A DNA stretch of 6,106 bases from Thermodesulfobacteriaceae bacterium (GCA_012961845.1 DTYO01000100.1:1-6106), one strand, 5' to 3'; counted from the stretch's first letter, positions 1 through 6,021 are shown. Numbers and translations are program-made. The notes: generated by a model from the sequence alone, not told the origin.

Positions 1-2
1 AA

Positions 3-245
3 TTCTATGATGCAGACGGTGGGATGGGCACTGCCACAGTGGACGTTCCTGCCAACGGCATGTTTGTCGATCTTGTCAGCAACATCGTAGCCAACGTGGA
101 TGCAGGTTCTACACTTGATACCAGCAAACGCATGTTCATCAAGGTAACTACTTCTACCAAGATGCATGGTTTTGCAATGGTTGCCGACGGTACAAATCAG
201 GTGGGTATGGGTTATCTGCCCTGCACTACCTGCAGTTGTTACTAA
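3..245 (+). CDS. C-terminal fragment of a secreted beta-sandwich protein with a Cys-rich tail (5' end outside window)
   Basis: The frame is open from the left edge and stops with TAA at 243-245, so only the last 80 residues are present. A Met at position 24 exists, but the frame is coding before it (FYDADGG), so this is a partial gene and not a 73-residue one. The visible part is rich in short beta-type stretches: a Y-D-A-D-G-G turn, then V-D-V-P-A-N-G-M-F-V-D-L, later R-M-F-I-K-V and H-G-F-A-M-V. The same order of elements occurs in the C-terminal repeats of the 821-residue protein downstream (for example Y-G-E-S-G, I-T-I-G-A-G-A, S-G-F-L-L-Y), so I infer a shared beta-sandwich domain type. 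The last residues, PCTTCSCY, place three cysteines in the final seven positions. No family is recognised and function is unknown. An intrinsic terminator follows 39 bases after the stop. Confidence 0.7.
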   Translation, partial: FYDADGGMGTATVDVPANGMFVDLVSNIVANVDAGSTLDTSKRMFIKVTTSTKMHGFAMVADGTNQVGMGYLPCTTCSCY

Positions 246-283
246 TCGATAATTAGTAACAATTAATAGTTAATCAGGAGAAT

Positions 284-315
284 GGGGGAATCTGGTAAGG
301 ATTCCCCCGTTTTTT
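284..315 (+). terminator. Strong intrinsic terminator of the left-edge gene
   Basis: A perfect 9-bp stem, GGGGGAATC (284-292) with GATTCCCCC (300-308), closes a 7-base loop. It is followed by G and a run of six T (310-315). It sits 39 bases after the stop of the left-edge gene and separates that transcript from the lipoprotein/transglutaminase unit. Confidence 0.92.
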
Positions 316-387
316 GCCTGATGGTTGGTGACGGACCGGTTGGAGAACTTTTTCAGTTGCGGCTTTTGATGCCTGTATCTCATTCGG

Positions 388-442
388 CATGTCAGGATGT
401 CGAGTTGGGTGCCTGCAGAAAAAATGAATGCATCCTGATATG
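388..442 (+). promoter_or_regulatory. 12-bp hairpin in the leader just before the lipoprotein ribosome binding site
   Basis: CATGTCAGGATG (388-399) pairs with CATCCTGATATG (431-442) over 12 positions with only one G-U pair (391/439), across a 31-base loop. GCCT (371-374) could additionally pair with AGGC (445-448), covering the GAGAGG Shine-Dalgarno sequence at 442-447. The structure is seen directly. That it controls translation, or is instead an operator for a dimeric repressor, is inference. I saw no convincing sigma-70 promoter between 316 and 452. Confidence 0.45.
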
Positions 443-452
443 AGAGGCAGTT

Positions 453-968
453 GTGGTGAAGCCCGAAATAAGAGACATGCACATGATAAATTCGGGAACA
501 GGGATATGGTTTGACGTTGCGGTAGGAATACTGGCGGTTTTGATACTCAGTGCCTGCAACCCAGGGCGTAGTACTTCGCCAGAGGAACTCAGGGCAAGAC
601 TGGAAGACAGGGTAGCCCGGTATCTGGAGGTGAGAAGTGCTGGGAATACAGAGAAAGAATATGAGTTTTTTCAGTCGGAATATCGCAAGGAGGTTCCCAG
701 GGAGCTTTTTGTCAGTCGAAAAAACGTACAATACAGAAATATTCGTCTTGAAAAAATTGAATACCAGCAGGGAGAACAGGAGGCTAGAGTGATACTTAAG
801 GCCGATGTCAAAATAATGGGTTTTGAGATGAAGGACGCCCCTGTCAGACAGCGGTGGGTGCTGGAGGACGGCCTGTGGTTCATTGCTGCCAAACCTCCAA
901 AGGATTCTCTGCGCCAGATGTTTTCTCCAGCAGCCGATCCACAGGGTAGGCAACAGAATGAGAAATAG
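453..968 (+). CDS. Small NTF2-like lipoprotein of unknown function
   Basis: This 171-residue protein starts at GTG 453 or GTG 456; the Shine-Dalgarno GAGAGG (442-447) is 5 or 8 bases upstream, so 456 is equally good. ATG codons at 477 and 483 are weaker options, because they would remove the positive charges of the signal n-region. A hydrophobic stretch (about residues 22-33) ends in a lipobox L-S-A-C with Cys35 as the lipidated residue. Asn follows the Cys, not Asp, which by the usual enterobacterial rule favours the outer membrane. The mature part has a helical segment (P-E-E-L-R-A-R-L-E-D-R-V-A-R-Y) and a pattern of a Y-R-N-I strand, alternating hydrophobic strands and R-Q-R-W-V-L-E-D-G-L-W-F. 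This is typical of the NTF2/SnoaL-like or DUF4878-like fold, often a ligand-binding or assembly module. The gene overlaps the next by 11 bases, so the two are probably translationally coupled. Confidence 0.85.
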   Translation: MVKPEIRDMHMINSGTGIWFDVAVGILAVLILSACNPGRSTSPEELRARLEDRVARYLEVRSAGNTEKEYEFFQSEYRKEVPRELFVSRKNVQYRNIRLEKIEYQQGEQEARVILKADVKIMGFEMKDAPVRQRWVLEDGLWFIAAKPPKDSLRQMFSPAADPQGRQQNEK

Positions 969-3423
969 TTTCAGGGCCTTTTTTTTTATCTGGGTAATCG
1001 TCACTGCGGGCCTGCTGGGATTGACCGGCACGTCGGCGGCTTATGTCCTGGAAGGAGAGGCCTCTTACAGGCCCTGGTCGGGGTACTGGTGGCCATTCTG
1101 GGAGGCCGGCCTGCCCACGGGAAAGTACTACAGAGGCCATCCCGCCCCCCTTGAAAAATACGATCTCGTCACCAGCGGTTATTTCCCCGGCAGGGCAACC
1201 AGGACGGAATTGACCAATCACAGGCCTGAAACGGCTCAGGCCTGGGAAGGGTATTGCCATGCCTGGGCAAATGCAGCCATACTGGAGACAGTTGATTTTG
1301 AGAATTCCGTTTTGGACGGATGTTTTTTCAGTATAGGCGATAAAAAGGGACTGCTGACCGTCTGCCATTATGATGACTACAAAATGTTTCAGAGGTGCGG
1401 CAGGAATCCACTGGTGTTTCACCAGTACCTGCTGGAATATGTCGGTAAAAACAGGGTGCCTGTAGCAGCGGACCTGGACGGGGGAGAACAGGTATGGTCC
1501 TATCCCATATACAGATTCCGCATGGACATCGCCCAGGGCGGAGAAAGTGACTACATATCCTGCACAATATTCTATGCAGACGACCAGGTGGGGCCGGATT
1601 TCCAGGGGACCCGGGAAGAGAGCAAGACCCTTTATTACAGACTGTTCAAGGATGCACATGGCAGCTATACCTACGGCGAATGGGCTGGAGCCACTGCTGG
1701 CCGCGGCCCTGATTTTGTCTGGCTGCCTGTAGGTCAGAAGGCCGAAAACAGTCATATAGACTATGAACAGGTAGGCAGAATTGTTTCCTCCAGAGGAGAC
1801 GGATTCAACCCTTCAGGCATTGTCCGGCCGGGTTCGTATCCATTGATAGTTTCTCCGGGGAGGCAGATCGGCACCAGCATACACCTTCCGGCTGAAAGCC
1901 GGGTGAAGATCCGCCTGGCAGTCGATGGACAGAGCCCCGGGGAATGGCGCTATCCCAGGGAATCAGTCAGCTATTTGCTCAAGCATACCGGCGGCGCAAT
2001 AATCGCGTCAGGCGGGCTCGACACAGAAGGGGTTGACCTGGAGTTTAGTCAGGAATCAGCTTCTGACATTGAGCTGATACTGATTTCTTCCGACGGCAAC
2101 CAACTTGACGTTTTTGTTCGTTTCTATCTGGACGTGAGCCTGAAGGAGAACTGCTTCTTGCTGAACATACCCAATAATTACGAATGGATAGGAATGGCGC
2201 TGAAAACAGTAGATCCGGATGTGTCCAACCTGACATACGTGACGGTGATGGGTGAAGGCGGCTGGCCGATTCATACGCTGGACGTACCGCTGAACATGAA
2301 CGGAAACCTCAAATGGTCCGGGCTTGTACCCACGCCGCTAATGCTGGATTATTTTAACGGTTCCGGTCCGGAATATGTCAAGATCACATCTGAAAGGCCG
2401 GTAGCCCTTCTGGGCCTGGTCAGCGCTGAAGCGGATACCCTGACCGGTCCGCCTCAACCGACTTCTTCCGGATGCAGCACATGGATTGTGCCGAAATTGA
2501 CCAGAAAATTTTCTACTGGTTTCAAATCAAATCTATATCTGCTCAATACCGGTTCCGAAGATATCATTACTGAAATGGATTATTACAGTAATCTGGGGAC
2601 ATGGGTCGGAGAGGAGTATTTTTCCATATTACCAGGCCAGTTTTCTGAATACAGAGTTGGGAATTATCCTGGAAGTATTGACGTGGACGGCTGGGCCGTT
2701 CTCAGGTGTGAAAGCGGAAGTCTTACCGGCAAGGTGGAGATAACTGGCAGGAGCTCCATAGACGAACTGCCTCTGCTCAAGGCTGGAACCAGGTTCTTCC
2801 TGCCTCATCTGGTCGATGATGGATTGTGGGCGACAAAGGCTGTACTGATCAATCCGCATGGCGAACCGGTGAATGTAACCCTTACATGCAGAAATGGAGG
2901 CAGGGTCGGGGAGCCCTGTGTGGTTGAGCTGGGGGCTTTTGAACGCAGAGAAGTGGACATGAAACCTTATCTGTGGGCTGTTACGCAGGATGAAATGAAT
3001 GCCTGCTGGCTGTTGATAGATTCCCCAAAACCCATTGCCGGCTATTTTACATATTCCTGTTCTGATGTGTCTGCTGCTTCCATGCCCTTTTTCCCCAAGG
3101 AAGATCTCGGCCTGGAAAAAAATATATGCCATGTGGCAGGGGACAATTACTGGTGGACAGGGGTGGCATTGCTGAATCCGTCCGCGGTGAGCAGCGAAAT
3201 TGAGTTCACTGCCTATGGGGAAAGTGGAGATGAGCTGGCGCGGCATACAATCACCATCGGTGCCGGGGCAAAACAGGTATTCATGCTGGATCAGTGCTTT
3301 CCTCAGTTAAGAGGTCTTGTGAAGAGTGTGAGGCTCCGTTCCGGTGGGGGAGCGTTCAGCGGATTTCTGCTGTACGGTACCAGTGACGGCGTCAGCCTGT
3401 TGTCTGCACTGGTGCTGAAATAG
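958..3423 (+). CDS. Exported transglutaminase-elicitor (GP42-like) family enzyme with four C-terminal beta-sandwich repeats
   Basis: An 821-residue protein. I chose ATG 958 because GGGTAGG (944-950) lies 7 bases upstream and a clean signal peptide follows at once: M-R-N-S-F-R, a hydrophobic core, and T-S-A-A before Y29. The frame extends upstream to TTG 883, but that would bury the signal inside the lipoprotein gene. Residues about 37-275 match the transglutaminase-elicitor family known from Phytophthora GP42 and some Vibrio: W-S-G-Y-W-W-P (40-46), P-L-E-K-Y-D (64-69) and W-E-G-Y-C-H-A-W (96-103), where Cys100 is the expected nucleophile. G-E-Q-V-W-x-x-P (176-183) aligns with the Pep-13 region, and P-D-F-V-W (251-255) follows. 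By family, the enzyme would join Gln and Lys side chains or act as a related thiol acyltransferase; the substrate is unknown. Residues about 280-393 form a beta-rich, PPC-like linker domain. Four repeats of about 100 residues follow (roughly 398-500, 507-608, 612-713, 721-820), sharing N-x-Y-L-L-N or A-V-L-I-N-P and G-W-A or P-I-A-G-Y type motifs; these suit surface binding. Most likely periplasmic or secreted. Domain assignment is by eye. Confidence 0.82.
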   Translation: MRNSFRAFFFIWVIVTAGLLGLTGTSAAYVLEGEASYRPWSGYWWPFWEAGLPTGKYYRGHPAPLEKYDLVTSGYFPGRATRTELTNHRPETAQAWEGYCHAWANAAILETVDFENSVLDGCFFSIGDKKGLLTVCHYDDYKMFQRCGRNPLVFHQYLLEYVGKNRVPVAADLDGGEQVWSYPIYRFRMDIAQGGESDYISCTIFYADDQVGPDFQGTREESKTLYYRLFKDAHGSYTYGEWAGATAGRGPDFVWLPVGQKAENSHIDYEQVGRIVSSRGDGFNPSGIVRPGSYPLIVSPGRQIGTSIHLPAESRVKIRLAVDGQSPGEWRYPRESVSYLLKHTGGAIIASGGLDTEGVDLEFSQESASDIELILISSDGNQLDVFVRFYLDVSLKENCFLLNIPNNYEWIGMALKTVDPDVSNLTYVTVMGEGGWPIHTLDVPLNMNGNLKWSGLVPTPLMLDYFNGSGPEYVKITSERPVALLGLVSAEADTLTGPPQPTSSGCSTWIVPKLTRKFSTGFKSNLYLLNTGSEDIITEMDYYSNLGTWVGEEYFSILPGQFSEYRVGNYPGSIDVDGWAVLRCESGSLTGKVEITGRSSIDELPLLKAGTRFFLPHLVDDGLWATKAVLINPHGEPVNVTLTCRNGGRVGEPCVVELGAFERREVDMKPYLWAVTQDEMNACWLLIDSPKPIAGYFTYSCSDVSAASMPFFPKEDLGLEKNICHVAGDNYWWTGVALLNPSAVSSEIEFTAYGESGDELARHTITIGAGAKQVFMLDQCFPQLRGLVKSVRLRSGGGAFSGFLLYGTSDGVSLLSALVLK

Positions 3424-3476
3424 CAGGTTCCAAACAAAAGACTCTTAAGAAAGGTTTGTGCACATGAAGGGAAACA

Positions 3477-4883
3477 GTGTTTATGAAAGTCCTGACATTG
3501 AATAGAAAGGCGGGCATCTTGTACAAATATTTTCTTTTTCTGTTGATTTGCATGCTGTTTCTGCAGAATGCTGCGGCTGAGGCTGGTCTTGGCCCGGATT
3601 CTGAGTCCCTTTTGTTCAGGGTCATTTACGGAGGGAATCTGGCGGGTAATGTGGAACCCTGCGGGTGACACGGAAAGGAGTCGGGTGGGCTTGCCCGTCA
3701 GAAGCATGTCATAGACCGGTTGAAATCGGAAGTCGGCTCTGAACGCCTGTTGATAGTTAATGCCGGGGATAATCTTTCAAAGAAAGGTGAAATTGGTATA
3801 CGCCAGGCAAACCTGATAATGGCTTCGTATAGTTTGATGGGAGTTGATCTGGTAGCCTTGGGAACCAAGGATTTTTTCATAGGGGCTGATGAGCTGAAAA
3901 AAATTGCAGCAGTCAGCCGGATTCCGTTTGTATGTGCCAATCTCCATGACAGCCGGGGAGGTGTTCCCTACTTCATACCCTATCTGAAGATCAACAGGGG
4001 AAAACAGCGAATCTTGATTACATCTGTAATTGATCCTACTCTGGAACAGAAGCTGGGTGACAAAAAACTCAGTCTGTCAGACCCGGTAAAGGCGATAGAA
4101 AATGTCCGGCAATCCATTTCTCACGATATTTTCATAGTCGTCTGCAATGCCCGGGTAAACAGGGCTGAAAAGTGGGTGTCCCAGCTGAAAAATGTAGATC
4201 TCGTGGTGCTGGGAAAGTATATCTGGTTCATGGGGAACAGAAAAAAAGTAGTCGGTTCCACTGCAGTGGTCTCCAACAATAATCGCGGGAAGGCTATTGC
4301 CTATGTAGACTTTATCAGGTTGTCCGATGGTTCGTTCAGGATAACCGATCCGGTATTCATGAGTTTGTCAGAGAAAAAGATCCCGCCTGATCCGGTGGTA
4401 GCCGGAATGGTGGATGAGTACGAAAAATGGTTGAGGGAATACAACATTAAAAATCGCCGCAAGCGGTTGCAAAAACTGGGCAAGACAAAATTTCCTGAAG
4501 CTGCCGGATTTTATGTAGGCAAGGACTGGTGCGTCCGGTGCCACCAAAAGATTGTCAGGTCATGGGAAAAGACCGCGCATGCCAGGGCAATGGATTCCCT
4601 GAAGAACAGGGAAAAGGAATTTGATCCAGACTGCCTGAGGTGCCATGTGACCGGTATGGGTGACAAGAGGGCCGGAGGAGGATTCACTGATACAGTAATC
4701 ACGGCTCACATGGCCGGTGTGCAGTGTGAGGCCTGCCACGGTCCTGCAGGGCCGCATCTTCAGGCCCCTGAGCAGGTGCATCTGCAGAGGATTCCGGGCA
4801 GGGAGGTGTGTCTGAAATGTCATACTCCCGACCGGGATGCGGATTTCAACTATGATGCGGACCTGAAAAAGACAGCCCATTGA
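3477..4883 (+). CDS. extKL: Multiheme c-type cytochrome selenoprotein ExtKL, with UGA read as Sec at residue 64
   Basis: One 468-residue frame with an internal TGA at 3666-3668. Start is GTG 3477 (GAAGGGA, 3466-3472, 4 bases upstream) or ATG 3483. Residues 17-36 form a signal peptide ending in N-A-A-A-E-A. The sequence around the TGA reads G-N-L-A-G-N-V-E-P-C-G-(TGA)-H-G-K-E-S-G-G-L-A-R. Relatives carry EPCGC followed by GGLARR here, so TGA stands for the second Cys and is best read as selenocysteine. Residues about 46-330 are an UshA-like metallophosphoesterase domain with degraded motifs: G-D-N (97-99) is kept, but G-N-H-E has become G-T-K-D (129-132) and G-H-x-H has become G-K-Y-I (246-249). 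The C-terminal cytochrome c554-type domain carries four CxxCH heme sites: CVRCH 352-356, CLRCH 386-390, CEACH 417-421, CLKCH 445-449. The ending F-N-Y-D-A-D-L-K-K-T-A-H is the usual family end, so the gene is complete. ExtKL relatives are linked to extracellular electron transfer and selenite/tellurite reduction operons in Geobacter-type bacteria; the exact reaction is not established from sequence. It follows the transglutaminase gene by 53 bases. Confidence 0.85.
3666..3711 (+). promoter_or_regulatory. SECIS-like hairpin beginning at the in-frame UGA of extKL
   Basis: TGACA (3666-3670) pairs perfectly with TGTCA (3707-3711), so the UGA forms the base of the stem as in the E. coli fdhF element. 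An apical stem CGGG (3682-3685) with CCCG (3694-3697) closes an 8-base loop TGGGCTTG that has G at its second position. The loop starts 17 bases after the UGA, inside the spacing usual for bacterial SECIS elements. The middle is a large internal loop. An alternative apical stem uses GGG (3687-3689) with CCC (3694-3696). Pairing was judged by eye without energies. Confidence 0.6.
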
Positions 4884-4913
4884 CGGTTGTCTGCACAGGT
4901 ACTTGTCTTTTTT
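4870..4913 (+). terminator. Weak terminator-like hairpin over the extKL stop codon
   Basis: AGACAGCC (4870-4877) pairs with GGTTGTCT (4885-4892) across a 7-base loop that contains the TGA stop, with one G-U pair. A T6 run (4908-4913) follows only after 15 bases. In a competing fold, AAAAAGACA (4866-4874) pairs perfectly with TGTCTTTTT (4904-4912). Either could end the extKL transcript inefficiently; the spacing is not classical. Confidence 0.35.
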
Positions 4914-4921
4914 CGCATTCC

Positions 4922-4950
4922 TTGACAGTCAGCAAAGATTCTTATTTCAT
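4922..4950 (+). promoter_or_regulatory. Candidate sigma-70 promoter for the 249-residue gene
   Basis: A perfect -35 box TTGACA (4922-4927) is separated by 17 bases from TTTCAT (4945-4950), a 4 of 6 match to TATAAT that lacks the important A at position 2. A transcript would start near 4957 and carry a leader of about 140 bases before the ATG at 5100. It lies just after extKL, so the downstream gene may have its own transcript. Confidence 0.4.
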
Positions 4951-4955
4951 TGCAG

Positions 4956-5011
4956 TCACCTGAGAATGCTTCAATGGTGAGGATCAGACAGCTTTGACCT
5001 GGAAGGCATCC
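4956..5011 (+). promoter_or_regulatory. Structured leader (possible sensor part of an attenuator or unclassified riboswitch)
   Basis: Two hairpins can be drawn. In the first, TCACC (4956-4960) pairs with GGTGA (4976-4980) and continues as TGAG (4961-4964) with TTCA (4970-4973), with a 2-base bulge. In the second, GGAT (4981-4984) pairs with ATCC (5008-5011) and CAG (4985-4987) with CTG (4999-5001). The ATCC of the second hairpin is also the 5' base of the terminator stem that follows, so the two folds exclude each other. I could not match the sequence to TPP, cobalamin, c-di-GMP, moco, glycine or fluoride riboswitch signatures. Its role is inferred from layout only. Confidence 0.35.
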
Positions 5012-5087
5012 GGGCCGGAGGGAATGAACCGCCAGCGAGCGCGTGTCCTTTGTTCGGTGCCCTTCTTTCCGGATTTTTTTATTTTTT
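5008..5087 (+). terminator. Terminator-like hairpin and T tract directly before the ribosome binding site of the 249-residue gene
   Basis: Three stacked helices line up: ATCCGG (5008-5013) with CCGGAT (5069-5074), GGAGGG (5017-5022) with CCCTTC (5060-5065, one G-U), and ACCG (5028-5031) with CGGT (5055-5058). The stem is followed by seven T, A and six T (5074-5087). The Shine-Dalgarno AGGAG starts at 5088, so no promoter fits between terminator and gene. If it works as a terminator it must be conditional for the gene to be expressed. Confidence 0.55.
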
Positions 5088-5099
5088 AGGAGTTAACGA

Positions 5100-5849
5100 A
5101 TGTATTCCCTGATCAAAACTGTATATGATCATACTCTCTCTTATGTGTTCCGGTACTCGGTCTGCCTTTTGTGCTGTTTTTCTGTTCTGTGCACTAAGGG
5201 CGACATATTTGCCTGGGATGCTTCCACTGAATTTTCTTCTTCTTGGCAGGTCAGATCACATTATATTGATCCATTTACACACAGGCAGAATCCACCTGTA
5301 ATATGGGAATTCAGGTCTGAAAGGAACCGGGAAGGTTATCTGGTGAGGATACAGGATGTTATCGGAAGGCTTGGGTGCAGAATGGAGCTGATGTTTTCAG
5401 ATGACCGCCGACTGATCCGCTCCACAACATACAATCTGATGAGAGGAGGCGAGAAAGTATTCCATGAGGCCTTTGACCCATCTAAACCTGCAGTCATAAA
5501 CAACAGCCTGATTCCCGCTGAATGGATAAATGTGCCCCTTGAATGGGGGAAGACAATGACAAGGGAATATAAAATAAAAAGACAGATCGGTCCGGCAAGC
5601 TTCCTGAAGACCGTGCGGCTGACCTTTGAACCGGTTCTGCTTTCCGGCATTCTTAATGAGAACATGGTGACATCTGCCCTGATGGATGACCTGAATGACA
5701 GGCGGTTGTTATTGGTCAGGCTTGAGAATGTAATCGGAGATGGCGGTGAGGAAATCATTTTCCTGCAGTTGTGGGCTGAGGGTATTCCGTTCTGGATTTA
5801 TGAAAAGACCAGCTCCAGGCAGTCATGGCTACTGTCGGCCAAGTATTGA
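5100..5849 (+). CDS. Exported protein of unknown function (249 residues)
   Basis: The start ATG at 5100 is well set: AGGAG (5088-5092) lies 7 bases upstream. Residues 1-18 contain K, H and R; residues 19-31 are a Cys-rich hydrophobic core; and I-F-A before W39 is a plausible signal peptidase I site. No lipobox is present, since neither C25, C26 nor C31 is preceded by the required small residue. The mature part is beta-rich with alternating hydrophobic strands: V-I-W-E-F-R-S-E, G-Y-L-V-R-I-Q-D-V-I-G, M-E-L-M-F-S, T-V-R-L-T-F-E-P-V, and E-I-I-F-L-Q-L-W-A-E-G-I-P near the C terminus. It ends with an S-R-Q-S-W-L-L-S strand. This recalls periplasmic beta-barrel or DUF3108-like proteins in general layout, but I do not recognise a family. 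No catalytic or metal motif is visible. Its position after extKL makes a link to that cytochrome possible but unproven. It appears to be controlled by the structured leader in front of it. Confidence 0.8.
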   Translation: MYSLIKTVYDHTLSYVFRYSVCLLCCFSVLCTKGDIFAWDASTEFSSSWQVRSHYIDPFTHRQNPPVIWEFRSERNREGYLVRIQDVIGRLGCRMELMFSDDRRLIRSTTYNLMRGGEKVFHEAFDPSKPAVINNSLIPAEWINVPLEWGKTMTREYKIKRQIGPASFLKTVRLTFEPVLLSGILNENMVTSALMDDLNDRRLLLVRLENVIGDGGEEIIFLQLWAEGIPFWIYEKTSSRQSWLLSAKY

Positions 5850-5917
5850 GGGGGGCGTTCTGCCTGCACTATTTAAAATATGGTTTTTCCGGCACCTGCT
5901 CCGAAGATGAATGTAGC

Positions 5918-6021
5918 GAAACGGGGGATTCCTTCCATGTTTTCTAAGCTGATCCTGAAGGCTGTTCGGGCCGGGAGGTAGCTGTCCACAGGTAGAAAAC
6001 ATCCCGGGGCTTCCCCGTTTC
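5918..6021 (+). repeat. Interrupted inverted repeat after the 249-residue gene, with a nested GC hairpin
   Basis: The left arm has GAAACGGGG (5918-5926), ten unmatched bases, then ATGTTTTCTA (5937-5946). The right arm has TAGAAAACAT (5993-6002), ten unmatched bases, then CCCCGTTTC (6013-6021). Both outer blocks are perfect complements (9 and 10 bp) with equal 10-base gaps. Inside the right arm, CGGGG (6005-6009) and CCCCG (6013-6017) form a tight hairpin that could act as a terminator for either direction, with weak T stretches on both sides. No coding region is supported in 5850-6037. Confidence 0.5.

Noticed and set aside
883..957. N-terminal extension of the transglutaminase-like protein from TTG 883
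   Set aside because: It lies wholly within the lipoprotein gene, has no ribosome binding site and puts 25 residues before an otherwise normal signal peptide.
270..1031. Minus-strand 253-codon open frame
   Set aside because: It is antisense to the terminator and the lipoprotein gene, its translation has no protein-like domain pattern, and it spans a strong plus-strand terminator.
880..1755. Minus-strand 291-codon open frame
   Set aside because: It mirrors the transglutaminase catalytic region, whose plus-strand translation carries recognisable family motifs.
2629..3707. Minus-strand open frames opposite the repeats and the start of extKL
   Set aside because: Low-complexity translations without signal peptides or domains, antisense to well supported genes.
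3720..4883. A separate cytochrome gene starting at TTG 3720, with 3477-3668 as an independent 63-residue gene
   Set aside because: Both lie in the same frame, the interval between them is coding and carries conserved family residues, the TTG has no convincing ribosome binding site, and the second piece would lack an export signal needed for heme attachment.
4956..4990. TPP riboswitch, because of CTGAGA at 4960-4965
   Set aside because: The second conserved TPP block (CCTGATCTGGATAATACCAGCG type) and the surrounding helices are absent.
5948..5992. SRP RNA-like string (CCGGGAGGTAGC)
   Set aside because: It only loosely resembles bacterial 4.5S RNA; the conserved AGGTCAG and GGAAGG-AGCAGCC core is missing.
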